Assembly (NCBI GenBank): GCA_047971925.1
Contig: JBKEAC010000118.1
Location: forward strand, 1-18,365
Reading direction: 5' to 3'
Source of the DNA: JBKEDC01 sp047971925
Lineage (GTDB): Bacteria > Bacteroidota > Bacteroidia > Bacteroidales > Prolixibacteraceae
DNA length: 18,365 bases
Part shown: positions 7,414 through 15,242 of the stretch, piece by piece
How positions within the stretch are numbered: the stretch's first letter is position 1
Layout: each line of letters begins with the position of its first letter
Notes under the pieces: generated by a model
What the model saw: only the letters and a program-made list of their open reading frames with translations
The model's database searches: none
What the model was told of the DNA's origin: nothing
Made by a program: the position numbers and the translations under genes

Positions 7414-8922
7414 CTACTTTATGCAATCAGGGATTCTATTATATCGCTTTGTAATTTCAAGCAGATAAGCTCGATGCTGTTTTTTTAGTTGCTTCGCTTC
7501 CATTCGCCAAGCCCAGTTTCCAAGCGCAGTTCCTGGCGTATTCATCCGGTGTTTTGAATCTAATTCTAATAAATCTTGCATCTGAATAATTGATAAGCTT
7601 GCCACCGACCCCCAAGCTGCTTCAATAAGATTCTTTGCCAACTGATTCTTCTTTGCAGCATCATAATAGAACGTTAAATTTGCATGCTCCTCTTCTGTTG
7701 CATTGCGAATCCAACCTAGAGTAGTGTCGTTATCATGAGTTCCAGTATAGACTACAAAATTTTCAGAATAGTTGTGCGGCAAATGCACACACTTTTCATC
7801 TGATGCATAAGCAAATTGAAGAACTTTCATACCTGGCAAATCAAAATGCGTTCTAAGATTATCCACCTCGGCTGTTATAATACCTAAATCTTCCGCCACA
7901 ATAGGCAAAGCTCCAATCTGAGATTGTAATAAGTTTAACATTTCAAATCCCTTAGCCTTTTTCCACTGCCCATTTATAGCTGTTTTCTCATGAGCAGGAA
8001 TTGACCAAAAAGATTCCAATCCTCTAAAATGGTCAATACGAACATAATTAAACATATGAAGATTAAAATGCATGCGAGCCATCCACCAGTCATAGCCTCT
8101 CTTTTCTATCTGTTCCCATTTAAACACAGGGTTTCCCCACAACTGACCTGTTTCACTAAAATAATCAGGAGGAACACCACCAACCTGAGTCATCTGAGCA
8201 TTTTCATCAAGTTCAAATATGTCTTGATTTCCCCACACGTCAGAACTATCATAAGAGACATACAATGGTAAATCGCCTAAAATTAGCACTCCTTTCTCAT
8301 TAGCATATTTTTTCAGAGAAAACCATTGTCTGAAAAAAAGGAATTGTTCGAATCGAATAAAATTTACTTCAGAATCATGAGTAAGTAGAGCTGCTGAAAG
8401 TTCATGTTCTCCTCTACATTTCAAACCGCTCTCCCACTCGCTCCAATTTTTCATTGTCTTAAATTCAGTCCTCAATGCTCGAAAAAGAGCATAATCAGTC
8501 AACCACCAAGCATGCTCACCAATAAATTGATAATACTCATCTTTCCACTTATCAAAATTCTCTTTAAAGCGCAAATAAGCCATTCTTAGTAAAATTCCCT
8601 TATAATCATAGACCAAATCATAATCAACTTTATCAGTAGAATTTCCAACGGCACGGAGCAATTCTTCTCTAGATAACAACTCCTCATCCATCAATTTTTC
8701 TAAACTAATCAGAAGTGAATTGCCTGCGAATATCGAATATGATTGATACGGTGAATTACCGAAACCTGTAGGACCAATAGGCAGAATTTGCCAAAATCTT
8801 TGCTTTGATTCCGATAAGAAATCAACAAACTCATAAGCCTCTTGCCCTAGAGTTCCGATACCATATTGATTTGGTAGCGAACTAATATGCATCAGCACAC
8901 CACTACTCCGTTCTATATTCAT
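7414..8922 (-). CDS. malQ: 4-alpha-glucanotransferase (amylomaltase, GH77)
   Basis: MalQ transfers alpha-1,4-glucan segments between maltodextrins or glycogen breakdown products in the cytoplasm. The protein is 502 aa, typical for bacterial GH77 of the compact type. It begins with RSSGVLMHISSLPNQYGIG, the usual opening of the barrel. The three catalytic acids are in place: nucleophile D297 in RIDHFRG, acid/base E344 in VAEDLG, and D397 in THDND. The loop with GVPPDYFSETGQLWGNP is also intact. It lies 48 bp downstream of the DUF4293 gene on the same strand and has no clear promoter of its own, so cotranscription with it is plausible. No other carbohydrate gene lies beside it. Confidence 0.96.
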   Translation of the reverse strand: MNIERSSGVLMHISSLPNQYGIGTLGQEAYEFVDFLSESKQRFWQILPIGPTGFGNSPYQSYSIFAGNSLLISLEKLMDEELLSREELLRAVGNSTDKVDYDLVYDYKGILLRMAYLRFKENFDKWKDEYYQFIGEHAWWLTDYALFRALRTEFKTMKNWSEWESGLKCRGEHELSAALLTHDSEVNFIRFEQFLFFRQWFSLKKYANEKGVLILGDLPLYVSYDSSDVWGNQDIFELDENAQMTQVGGVPPDYFSETGQLWGNPVFKWEQIEKRGYDWWMARMHFNLHMFNYVRIDHFRGLESFWSIPAHEKTAINGQWKKAKGFEMLNLLQSQIGALPIVAEDLGIITAEVDNLRTHFDLPGMKVLQFAYASDEKCVHLPHNYSENFVVYTGTHDNDTTLGWIRNATEEEHANLTFYYDAAKKNQLAKNLIEAAWGSVASLSIIQMQDLLELDSKHRMNTPGTALGNWAWRMEAKQLKKQHRAYLLEITKRYNRIPDCIK

Positions 8923-8970
8923 TTTTATCTAAATTCCTTGTTGTTTAATATCTATTTCTTAATCTAATTA

Positions 8971-9420
8971 CTATCTAATTCTATCTAATGATCTAATCAT
9001 AGCTTCATCTTTCGCTATTCCTCTTATGGCTAGATAATCAAAAATTGCAACTACCACTGGGAAAGCCATTGGTAAATGATAACTAATTGTAACATCATCA
9101 AAACTTCTATGCACAAAAAAGAATAACAGTCCCATTAAGCCAAAACTTAATAAAATGGCAAAAACTAAAATTCGCATTTGTAATATTCTATTTTTATATA
9201 GAAAAATCGACAGCAAATGAATCAAAAGAATTATCCCAATAAGTCCAGCAATGGCCCATCCATTTTGCATAATTCCTAAAGCTTCTTCAACAATGCCTGT
9301 GGCATTAAATTCATAAATTTGATTTTGAGCATTTGCAATCTCAGCAAATGGCATCAAAAACATTGCTCCAATAAGTACTGATGCTAATAGCAAATAAACA
9401 CTTTGAATTCTTTGTATCAT
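8971..9420 (-). CDS. DUF4293 family four-helix membrane protein
   Basis: A 149-aa inner-membrane protein matching the DUF4293 family seen in Bacteroidota. It has four hydrophobic segments (about 6-25, 52-74, 82-103 and 116-133), a loop between the first two that ends in basic and amidic residues, and a short charged C-terminus with the family-like ending AIRGIAKDEAMIRSLDRIR. No catalytic motif is visible and the function is unknown. A predicted promoter (-7 box TACATTTG) lies 20 bp upstream, just beyond the rny terminator, so it starts a new transcription unit that probably continues into malQ. Confidence 0.8.
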   Translation of the reverse strand: MIQRIQSVYLLLASVLIGAMFLMPFAEIANAQNQIYEFNATGIVEEALGIMQNGWAIAGLIGIILLIHLLSIFLYKNRILQMRILVFAILLSFGLMGLLFFFVHRSFDDVTISYHLPMAFPVVVAIFDYLAIRGIAKDEAMIRSLDRIR

Positions 9421-9439
9421 ATTTATATTTTTAAATAAG

Positions 9440-9447
9440 CAAATGTA
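9440..9447 (-). promoter_or_regulatory. Predicted -7 box for the DUF4293-malQ unit
   Basis: On the minus strand this reads TACATTTG, matching TAnnTTTG. It lies 20 nt upstream of the DUF4293 ATG and immediately after the T-tract of the preceding terminator, so termination and re-initiation are nearly contiguous. Confidence 0.55.
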
Positions 9448-9453
9448 TAAAAA

Positions 9454-9483
9454 AAAGCCACATAACTAAAAGTTTGTGGCTTT
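9454..9483 (-). terminator. Rho-independent terminator after rny
   Basis: On the minus strand a 9-bp stem (AAAGCCACA pairing with TGTGGCTTT) extends inward by a further 4 bp (AACT/AGTT) past a one-base bulge, and is followed by a run of T. It lies 21 bp beyond the rny stop codon. Confidence 0.88.
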
Positions 9484-9504
9484 ATATTAATAGACTTCAT
9501 CTAA

Positions 9505-11058
9505 TTACTTAGCATAATTCACCGATCGAATCTCTCTAATTACCGTAATCTTTACTTGACCAGGATAAGTCATCTCATCTTGAATCTTTTGTGCAATATC
9601 AAACGATAACTTTTCAGTATCTTGATCTGAAACCTGATCAGCTCCTACAATAACGCGAAGTTCTCTACCAGCTTGAATTGCAAAAGTTTTCACAACTCCA
9701 GGATATGACAATGCAAGTTCTTCCAAAGCTTTCAAACGCTTAATATATGATTCTACAATCTCTCTACGAGCACCTGGTCGAGCACCTGAAATAGCATCGC
9801 AAACTTGCACAATTGGAGCTAATAAAGACGTCATTTCTACTTCATCGTGGTGAGCTCCGATAGCATTGCATATATCAGGTCTTTCTTTAAATTTCTCAGC
9901 TAATTTCATACCAAAAACAGCATGTGGTAATTCTGGCTCATCATCTGGCACTTTACCAATATCATGCAACAGTCCTGCTCTCTTCGCCCATTTTGGATTC
10001 AACCCCAACTCCGATGCCATAATTGCGCAAAGGTTTGCAACCTCTCTCGAGTGTTGAAGCAAATTCTGACCGTATGAAGAACGATACTTCATGCGTCCAA
10101 CCATACGGATCAATTCTGGGTGCAAACCATGAATACCTAAATCAATTGCCGTACGTTTCCCTGTTTCAATTATTTCTTCTTCAATTTGTTTTTTCACTTT
10201 GTTCACCACTTCTTCAATTCTAGCAGGGTGAATACGACCATCTGTCACCAACTGATGCAAAGCTAAACGAGCAATCTCTCTACGAACTGGGTCGAAACCA
10301 GAAAGAATAATTGCTTCTGGAGTATCATCGACAATAATCTCAATACCTGTTGCTGCTTCCAGAGCCCTAATATTTCGACCTTCACGACCAATAACTCGTC
10401 CTTTTATTTCATCACTATCAATATGGAAAACAGTCACTGAATTTTCAATAGCAGTTTCTGTTGCTACTCGCTGAATTGTTTTAACGACAACTTTCTTTGC
10501 TTCTTTGTTTGCAGTTTGCTTAGCCTCTTCCATCACGTCATTAATATAAGACATGGCTTCTGTTTTAGCTTCATTTTTAAGCGACTCCACCAACTGCGAC
10601 TTTGCTTCATCGGCAGATATACCCGATAAAGACTCAAGCTTCTCAACTTGTTTTCTGTGTATTTTCTCTAGTTCTTCCTCTTTTTGTTGAATAGAACTAA
10701 TTTTTTGATCCAACTTTTCTTGAGTAGTTTCTACCTTCTTTTTTTCTAGCTCAAATTCTTTTAACGAGCGCTGTAAATCGGTTTTCCCCTGCACAACAGC
10801 AGCCTCTTTTTGTTTAATTTTATTTTCTTGCGCAGCTATTTTTCCATTTTTTTCATTGATAATCTGCTCATGTTCTGCCTTTAATTGCAAAAACTTTTCT
10901 TTTGCCTGAAGCATTTTATCTTTTTTAATCACACTTGCCTCTACTTCGGCTTCTTCAATGATGCGCTTCTTCTTTCCTCCTAGGGCTATGTCCCAAATAA
11001 AATAAGAAAGAGCTCCACCTCCTACAAAACCAATTGCGGCATACAATAATATATCCAT
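9505..11058 (-). CDS. rny: Ribonuclease Y
   Basis: Membrane-anchored endoribonuclease that initiates mRNA decay. Starting at the ATG at 11058 gives 517 aa, the normal size. In order: one N-terminal membrane helix (about 3-21) followed by a basic stretch (GGKKKR), a long coiled coil (about 30-170) rich in E, K and Q, a KH RNA-binding domain with GREGRN (224-229), and an HD metal-dependent phosphodiesterase domain whose HD pair is H365-D366 in LLHDIGKV. The frame stays open upstream to a TTG at 11103, but the extension would add basic residues before the anchor and is not typical, so the ATG is chosen. It is the last gene of a coiled-coil protein / zapA / rny operon. Confidence 0.96.
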   Translation of the reverse strand: MDILLYAAIGFVGGGALSYFIWDIALGGKKKRIIEEAEVEASVIKKDKMLQAKEKFLQLKAEHEQIINEKNGKIAAQENKIKQKEAAVVQGKTDLQRSLKEFELEKKKVETTQEKLDQKISSIQQKEEELEKIHRKQVEKLESLSGISADEAKSQLVESLKNEAKTEAMSYINDVMEEAKQTANKEAKKVVVKTIQRVATETAIENSVTVFHIDSDEIKGRVIGREGRNIRALEAATGIEIIVDDTPEAIILSGFDPVRREIARLALHQLVTDGRIHPARIEEVVNKVKKQIEEEIIETGKRTAIDLGIHGLHPELIRMVGRMKYRSSYGQNLLQHSREVANLCAIMASELGLNPKWAKRAGLLHDIGKVPDDEPELPHAVFGMKLAEKFKERPDICNAIGAHHDEVEMTSLLAPIVQVCDAISGARPGARREIVESYIKRLKALEELALSYPGVVKTFAIQAGRELRVIVGADQVSDQDTEKLSFDIAQKIQDEMTYPGQVKITVIREIRSVNYAK

Positions 11059-11146
11059 CTTTGTTTTATTTTTAGTAGTTTTTATAAATAATTTACCCAC
11101 CAAAGAGTCCTCTTCTGAAGAATCCTAAGCGGGTATGATAATTCTA
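11059..11146 (-). promoter_or_regulatory. Possible structured leader between zapA and rny
   Basis: An 88-bp gap, longer than the other gaps in this operon. On the minus strand TACCC (11131-11135) and GGGTA (11094-11098) can pair around a 32-nt interior. That interior contains TCTTCAGAAGA, which can form a small hairpin, and AAGAGGACTCTT, an alternative palindrome. It could be an RNA element or a processing site in the rny mRNA; this is only inferred. Confidence 0.3.
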
Positions 11147-11443
11147 TTAATCCTTAGCTAAATAATCGTTCAATTCATCATTTAAGCGCTCAATTTCTGT
11201 AACAAATTCTGAAATACTTTGCTCTTGATCAAGTTTCAGTTTTTCTAGTGCAAATTGAAAAGCCACCAATCCTAAGCAATCTTCAATTGTCAACTTTTTA
11301 AACCTCTCTTGGTAAGCCTTCAGACTATTTTCAACTTGTTTAGATGCCTTGCGATACGCTTCCTCTTCAGACGCTGAGATTGTTGTGGGATATTTCTTCC
11401 CGTTAATCCCAATTGTTATATTTATTTTACGATCATCTACCAT
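11147..11443 (-). CDS. zapA: Cell division protein ZapA
   Basis: ZapA bundles and stabilises FtsZ filaments at mid-cell. The 98-aa protein has the standard two-part structure: an N-terminal globular part (about 1-45) with DRKINITIGINGKKYPTTISASEEEAYRKAS, then a long coiled-coil helix (about 46-95) containing LGLVAFQFALEKLKL. Length and layout fit the family. It lies 12 bp after the coiled-coil gene and 88 bp before the rny ATG on the same strand. This order is common in Bacteroidota, so the three are read as one operon. Confidence 0.9.
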   Translation of the reverse strand: MVDDRKINITIGINGKKYPTTISASEEEAYRKASKQVENSLKAYQERFKKLTIEDCLGLVAFQFALEKLKLDQEQSISEFVTEIERLNDELNDYLAKD

Positions 11444-11455
11444 ATCCTAGCCTGC

Positions 11456-11749
11456 TCAAACATTCAACTGAGCAATACATTTATCAATTTCCCGCATCAT
11501 TTTATTGATACGCTTTTTTGTCAATTCTTTATCTTCATCTCCCATTGACATCACTCCTGCAACTTTCAAATTCTCATAATTTCTTTCCACCTCCTGCTTC
11601 TCATTCGCTAGATCTAAAATACGATCTTCCAACTTTTCAATTTGCAACAACATCTGTTCATTCTCTGCCGAAAGCTTTTCGCATTTATTCTGCAAAGAAC
11701 GTACCGTATGTTTAAATCTATCTAACAAAAGAGCATCCTCGTTGGTCAT
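11456..11749 (-). CDS. Small coiled-coil protein, ZapB-like partner of ZapA
   Basis: A 97-aa, almost entirely helical protein with a strong heptad pattern between about residues 8 and 62 (for example LQNKCEKLSAENEQMLLQIEKLEDRIL). A conserved C-terminal helix with basic residues follows (ELTKKRINKMMREIDKCIAQLNV). It resembles the uncharacterised protein usually encoded before zapA in Bacteroidota. A role as a division-linked partner of ZapA, comparable to ZapB, is inferred from position and shape, not from clear homology. It is the first gene of the operon, with a -7 box about 19 bp upstream that adjoins the divergent promoter of the M23 gene. Confidence 0.75.
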   Translation of the reverse strand: MTNEDALLLDRFKHTVRSLQNKCEKLSAENEQMLLQIEKLEDRILDLANEKQEVERNYENLKVAGVMSMGDEDKELTKKRINKMMREIDKCIAQLNV

Positions 11750-11767
11750 AACCTATGATTTATATGA

Positions 11768-11775
11768 CAAAAATA
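11768..11775 (-). promoter_or_regulatory. Predicted -7 box of the coiled-coil/zapA/rny operon
   Basis: On the minus strand this reads TATTTTTG, matching TAnnTTTG. It lies 18 nt upstream of the ATG at 11749. One base separates it from the oppositely oriented -7 box of the M23 gene. Confidence 0.55.
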
Positions 11776-11776
11776 A

Positions 11777-11784
11777 TACTTTTG
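11777..11784 (+). promoter_or_regulatory. Predicted -7 box of the M23 peptidase gene
   Basis: TACTTTTG matches TAnnTTTG. The expected transcript start, near 11790, leaves a leader of about 100 nt before the chosen ATG at 11898. The promoter would overlap the divergent one one base away. Confidence 0.5.
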
Positions 11785-11897
11785 CTGATAATATGGTTGC
11801 TACTTGGTATCTTTTATTCTTACAAATGATTAAATCACTTAATATCAACCTCTTTTTTATTAAAAAAATTCACTTCACACCTTGTTATTTACATTCA

Positions 11898-13604
11898 ATG
11901 CGCTTCATTTTAATATTTTTTCTTCTTTTTTCATCTTTTATCTCTAATGCTAAATGCAACATTTCTCCAGAAAATAAAAATTATTTCGGTTCTCCGCTAA
12001 AAATACCACTATTATTATCTGGAAATTTTGGCGAACTACGCTCTAACAATTTCCATGCAGGAATAGACATCAAAACACAAGGAAAAATCGGATTGCAAGT
12101 ATGTGCCGCTGCTGATGGTTATATTTCTAGAATTAAAATTTCGCCTTATGGATATGGACTAGCATTATATATCAATCACCCCAACGGATTTACAACCGTT
12201 TATGGTCATCTTAGCCAATTTGCTCCTGCCATTGAAAAATATGCTCGAGAAGAACAATATCGAACAGAAAAGTTTGATATCGACATTAACATTCCAGCAA
12301 ATGTTTTTGTTGTAAAAAAAGGTGAATATATCGCTCTTTCTGGAAACACAGGTGGCTCTGGTGGTCCTCATCTACATTTCGAAATCCGAGAAACTATATC
12401 TGAACACCCCATAAATCCACTACTCTTCAATTTCAATATTAAAGATACAACTCCTCCTTTGATTAAGAGTTTAATGGTTTATCCTATTTCCCCAAATGCT
12501 TCTGTGAATGGTAAACATGCACAACAAGATTTTACAGTAACAAACAACACTATTCCCGAAAAAATATCGGCAAATGGTACCATCGGATTAGGAATTTATG
12601 CCGATGAAACTCTCGATGGAAGTGCTAATAAGTGCGGTATTTTTGAATGCGCTCTTCAAGTGAATAATGAAACTATATACACCTTCAAAATGGATGAACT
12701 TGATTTCGATGAACGTCGATATGCTAATAGTTATATGGATTATGCTTATTTCAAAAAAAATAATATTCGCTATCAAAAGAGCTTCGTTGATAAGAACAAT
12801 CAACTCAACAACTTCGAAACTCTAATAAATAATGGCACCTTCTCAATTCAAGAATCTGATACCGCAAACATCAAATATCTAATTTCAGATACTTACGGCA
12901 ACAATAGCTCTCTACGCTTTCAAATATTTGGTGAAAAAGACAAAGAAAATCCAAATAAAATCCTCAATGGAACTTTCATCAAATGCCAAGAGGAAATTCA
13001 ACTTGAAACTGAAAATTCTAAACTTCTTTTTGATAAAAACACCTTCTATAACGACCTCTACATCGATTATTCGGAATCGACACTCCCAAACTCCATTCAT
13101 GCCCCTCACATAACTATTGGTAACGAATTAATTCCTGCACATCGAAATTTTGAACTTCAAATAAAAGCTCATAACATTCCTAATAAGTATATCGAAAAGG
13201 TTGGAATTGCCTTAATCGATAAATATGGAAAAATCAAGCAATTTACACCTGCAAAAAACAATGATAATTGGATTTGTGGATCAATAAATACTCTGGGAAA
13301 ATACACAGTTGCTATTGATAGTATAAAGCCTGAAATAAAGGCTCTTAGCATCGATAATAACCAAAGTTTAAACAACCCTAATCAACTTAATTTTCTTATT
13401 TCCGATAATTTATCTGGAATTCAATCGTGGAGAGGTGAAATAGATGGTGAGTGGGTTCTTTTTCAATATGAATACAAACAAAAGAAACTATTCTATATTT
13501 TTGACAACTCAAGACTAAAAATGAATCAAAAACATTCGTTAAAACTCTCTGTTGTTGATGCTGCTGGAAATTCTGCTAACTATGAAGCTTCTTTCTTTAA
13601 GTAA
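11898..13604 (+). CDS. Secreted M23 (LytM-type) peptidase with long C-terminal region
   Basis: Zinc endopeptidase-type protein predicted to cut peptidoglycan cross-links in the envelope. Starting at 11898 gives 568 aa with a signal peptide MRFILIFFLLFSSFISNA (cleavage probably after A18). The M23 domain follows at about 30-180. It has the zinc ligands H53 and D57 in HAGID, the YGHL segment, and H158/H160 in GGPHLHFE, so the active site looks complete. The remaining 380 residues, rich in N, K and I, have no motif I recognise; segments such as TTPPLIKSLMVYP suggest beta-sandwich repeats. The frame is open upstream to an ATG at 11742, but that start would overlap the divergent gene and bury the signal peptide. 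It ends one base before the convergent kinase stop. Confidence 0.88.
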   Translation: MRFILIFFLLFSSFISNAKCNISPENKNYFGSPLKIPLLLSGNFGELRSNNFHAGIDIKTQGKIGLQVCAAADGYISRIKISPYGYGLALYINHPNGFTTVYGHLSQFAPAIEKYAREEQYRTEKFDIDINIPANVFVVKKGEYIALSGNTGGSGGPHLHFEIRETISEHPINPLLFNFNIKDTTPPLIKSLMVYPISPNASVNGKHAQQDFTVTNNTIPEKISANGTIGLGIYADETLDGSANKCGIFECALQVNNETIYTFKMDELDFDERRYANSYMDYAYFKKNNIRYQKSFVDKNNQLNNFETLINNGTFSIQESDTANIKYLISDTYGNNSSLRFQIFGEKDKENPNKILNGTFIKCQEEIQLETENSKLLFDKNTFYNDLYIDYSESTLPNSIHAPHITIGNELIPAHRNFELQIKAHNIPNKYIEKVGIALIDKYGKIKQFTPAKNNDNWICGSINTLGKYTVAIDSIKPEIKALSIDNNQSLNNPNQLNFLISDNLSGIQSWRGEIDGEWVLFQYEYKQKKLFYIFDNSRLKMNQKHSLKLSVVDAAGNSANYEASFFK

Positions 13605-13605
13605 T

Positions 13606-14424
13606 TCATTTCAGACCTTCAATTGGACTTTTAAGAACTACACCTAAATTAAGGCCTTTCTTTTTGAGCTGAATTTCTATCTCTTCTTTAAAATGATAGC
13701 CTATAGATCCTACAATATTAACCGTATAATCGCGTGCATTAGCTATTTGTAAAATATTGCGAACTACAAAATTTTCAAACTGATTTGCTAAAATAGACTG
13801 AATATATGAATCTTTTTTATGTTCTCCTAAAAACATGGCAAATTGGGCTAAATATCTATTAGGACTCGGACTACGATAGGTGTTTTCAATAACATCAAGT
13901 GCCTCTACATGATATTTCTCATAGAACGATTGCTGCATATTTATCGGCATAATTCCCTTAAAATAATCACCAATGAGCTGTCGTCCTAAAACAGCTCCAC
14001 TCGCCTCATCTCCAAGAATAAATCCCATTGCTGGAATCTGCTGAATCACCTTTGAACCATCATATAGACACACATTGGAACCTGTTCCTAGAATGCAAAC
14101 TATCGATGCAACATTTCCACTCAAAGCTCTTGCAGCTCCAAGTAAATCTGATTCTATCTCCATACAAACATCTCCCAATATATTACGAAATGCCTTGGCT
14201 ATTACTTCTCCTTTCTGCGCATTCACAACTCCTGCACCATAAAAAGAAATCGACTTGATTTTTCCCTCATAACATTTCAGAATCGGTGATAATTCTTGTT
14301 CTATAGAATTTGTATCTCTAAAAAAAGGGTTGATACCGCTTGTTTGAAATTCCAACTCTACATGTCTATCTTTCAAAATGACCCAATCGGTTTTGCTTGA
14401 TCCGCTATCGGCAACTAAACGCAT
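13606..14424 (-). CDS. BadF/BadG-type ATPase, N-acetylglucosamine kinase-like
   Basis: A 272-aa sugar-kinase-fold (ASKHA) protein of the BadF/BadG/BcrA/BcrD family, whose Bacteroidota members are usually called N-acetylglucosamine kinases. The phosphate-1 loop is DSGSSKTDW (6-14), phosphate-2 is LGTGSN (112-117), GDEASG lies at 138-143, and an adenosine-type motif VGSIGYHF is near the C-terminus. Phosphorylation of GlcNAc or a related amino sugar is inferred from the family. Nearness to a peptidoglycan peptidase would fit cell-wall sugar salvage but is weak support. Its start overlaps the end of the upstream membrane-protein gene by 10 bp. Its stop lies one base from the stop of the M23 gene, with no terminator between. 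Confidence 0.85.
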   Translation of the reverse strand: MRLVADSGSSKTDWVILKDRHVELEFQTSGINPFFRDTNSIEQELSPILKCYEGKIKSISFYGAGVVNAQKGEVIAKAFRNILGDVCMEIESDLLGAARALSGNVASIVCILGTGSNVCLYDGSKVIQQIPAMGFILGDEASGAVLGRQLIGDYFKGIMPINMQQSFYEKYHVEALDVIENTYRSPSPNRYLAQFAMFLGEHKKDSYIQSILANQFENFVVRNILQIANARDYTVNIVGSIGYHFKEEIEIQLKKKGLNLGVVLKSPIEGLK

Positions 14425-14822
14425 GGTGCATTTTTTTGAAGATTATATACCATGAAAAATAACAGCAATGCAAATAAAATAAGTATTGCACTCAGCACCT
14501 TTGAAACAATAGGATACTTTTTCATCGCATTTAGCAACAATATAACTACCGACATGAGACCTGCAAATGATAGCCCTCTAAAAAATGTTGCCATCTTCAC
14601 CTCCAGTGGTATAACTCCACCTTCCACTACTTCAGGAATTGTAACTATTTCAAGCTTAATGACAAGCAGACTGTAAATTCCCAATACAACAAATAGACCT
14701 AATCCGATATGCTTTCCCCATTCTTTATGTTCTATTTTCCCATAAATCATTGTCGATAAAGAAATAAAAATTCCCCATTGAGCAATCATTGTCCATACTA
14801 AATGTGTTGAATATATCTCCAT
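14415..14822 (-). CDS. Four-helix membrane protein of unknown function
   Basis: A 135-aa hydrophobic protein that I do not recognise. Four membrane segments are visible (about 7-27, 38-58, 78-99 and 106-127), with a charged loop after the first (KIEHKEWGKH) and an acidic, proline-containing loop between the second and third (EIVTIPEVVEGGVIPLEVK). There is no signal peptide beyond the first helix and no catalytic motif. Its 3' end overlaps the kinase gene by 10 bp, so the two are cotranscribed and probably translationally coupled. An imperfect -7 box, AACCTTTG on the minus strand (14843-14850), lies about 20 bp upstream. A transporter or sensor role linked to the kinase is possible but unsupported. 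Confidence 0.7.
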   Translation of the reverse strand: MEIYSTHLVWTMIAQWGIFISLSTMIYGKIEHKEWGKHIGLGLFVVLGIYSLLVIKLEIVTIPEVVEGGVIPLEVKMATFFRGLSFAGLMSVVILLLNAMKKYPIVSKVLSAILILFALLLFFMVYNLQKNAPCV

Positions 14823-15205
14823 TATTATTCTACTTTTAAAAACAAAGGTTCAATATTAAATGCAATTAATCGACTATCGCACTAAAAGCATGACTACTTT
14901 CATCTTTTCGTAATTGCTTTTTAGTTACCCGTGCATCTATATATTATAAAAATCATTCGTTGAAAAATCAACGTATATTGCGTAATTATTGTACAAAATT
15001 TCAGTACAAATATATACAATTCATAAGCAAATGCAAAAAAACATTCTTCTTTTAAAATGCATCATAACTAAGGCAAAGTTTGGTTCTATAGAAAAAACTC
15101 TCTACACTGCATCATTCATAATAACGACCGAAATATAGAAACAATATAAGCAACATATTACCTAGACACAGTTTTGTGTACACTCTCAATACTTAAACAA
15201 ATATC
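14823..15205. other. Non-coding stretch with several short dyads
   Basis: No gene is visible. Three short inverted repeats occur: CGTTGA-AAAA-TCAACG (14958-14973), TTGTAC with GTACAA nine bases apart (14989-15009), and ACACA-GTTT-TGTGT (15166-15179). Any of them could be a protein-binding site or simply chance in AT-rich DNA. Confidence 0.4.
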
Positions 15206-15242
15206 GACGCTAAAGCACGGCTTATTACGATGTAAATTGAAG

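Noticed and set aside
11059..11103. RNase Y start at the TTG at 11103
   Set aside because: It would add 15 mostly basic residues before the membrane anchor. The ATG at 11058 gives the usual anchor-first N-terminus.
11059..11146. 6S RNA gene next to zapA
   Set aside because: In some bacteria the 6S RNA gene adjoins zapA, so it was considered. The gap is only 88 bp, too short for a typical 6S RNA of about 180 nt, and no long rod-like structure with a central bubble is seen.
11742..11897. Longer N-terminus for the M23 peptidase starting at 11742
   Set aside because: It would overlap the divergent coiled-coil gene and its promoter and place the signal peptide about 50 residues inside the protein. 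The ATG at 11898 gives a normal export signal.
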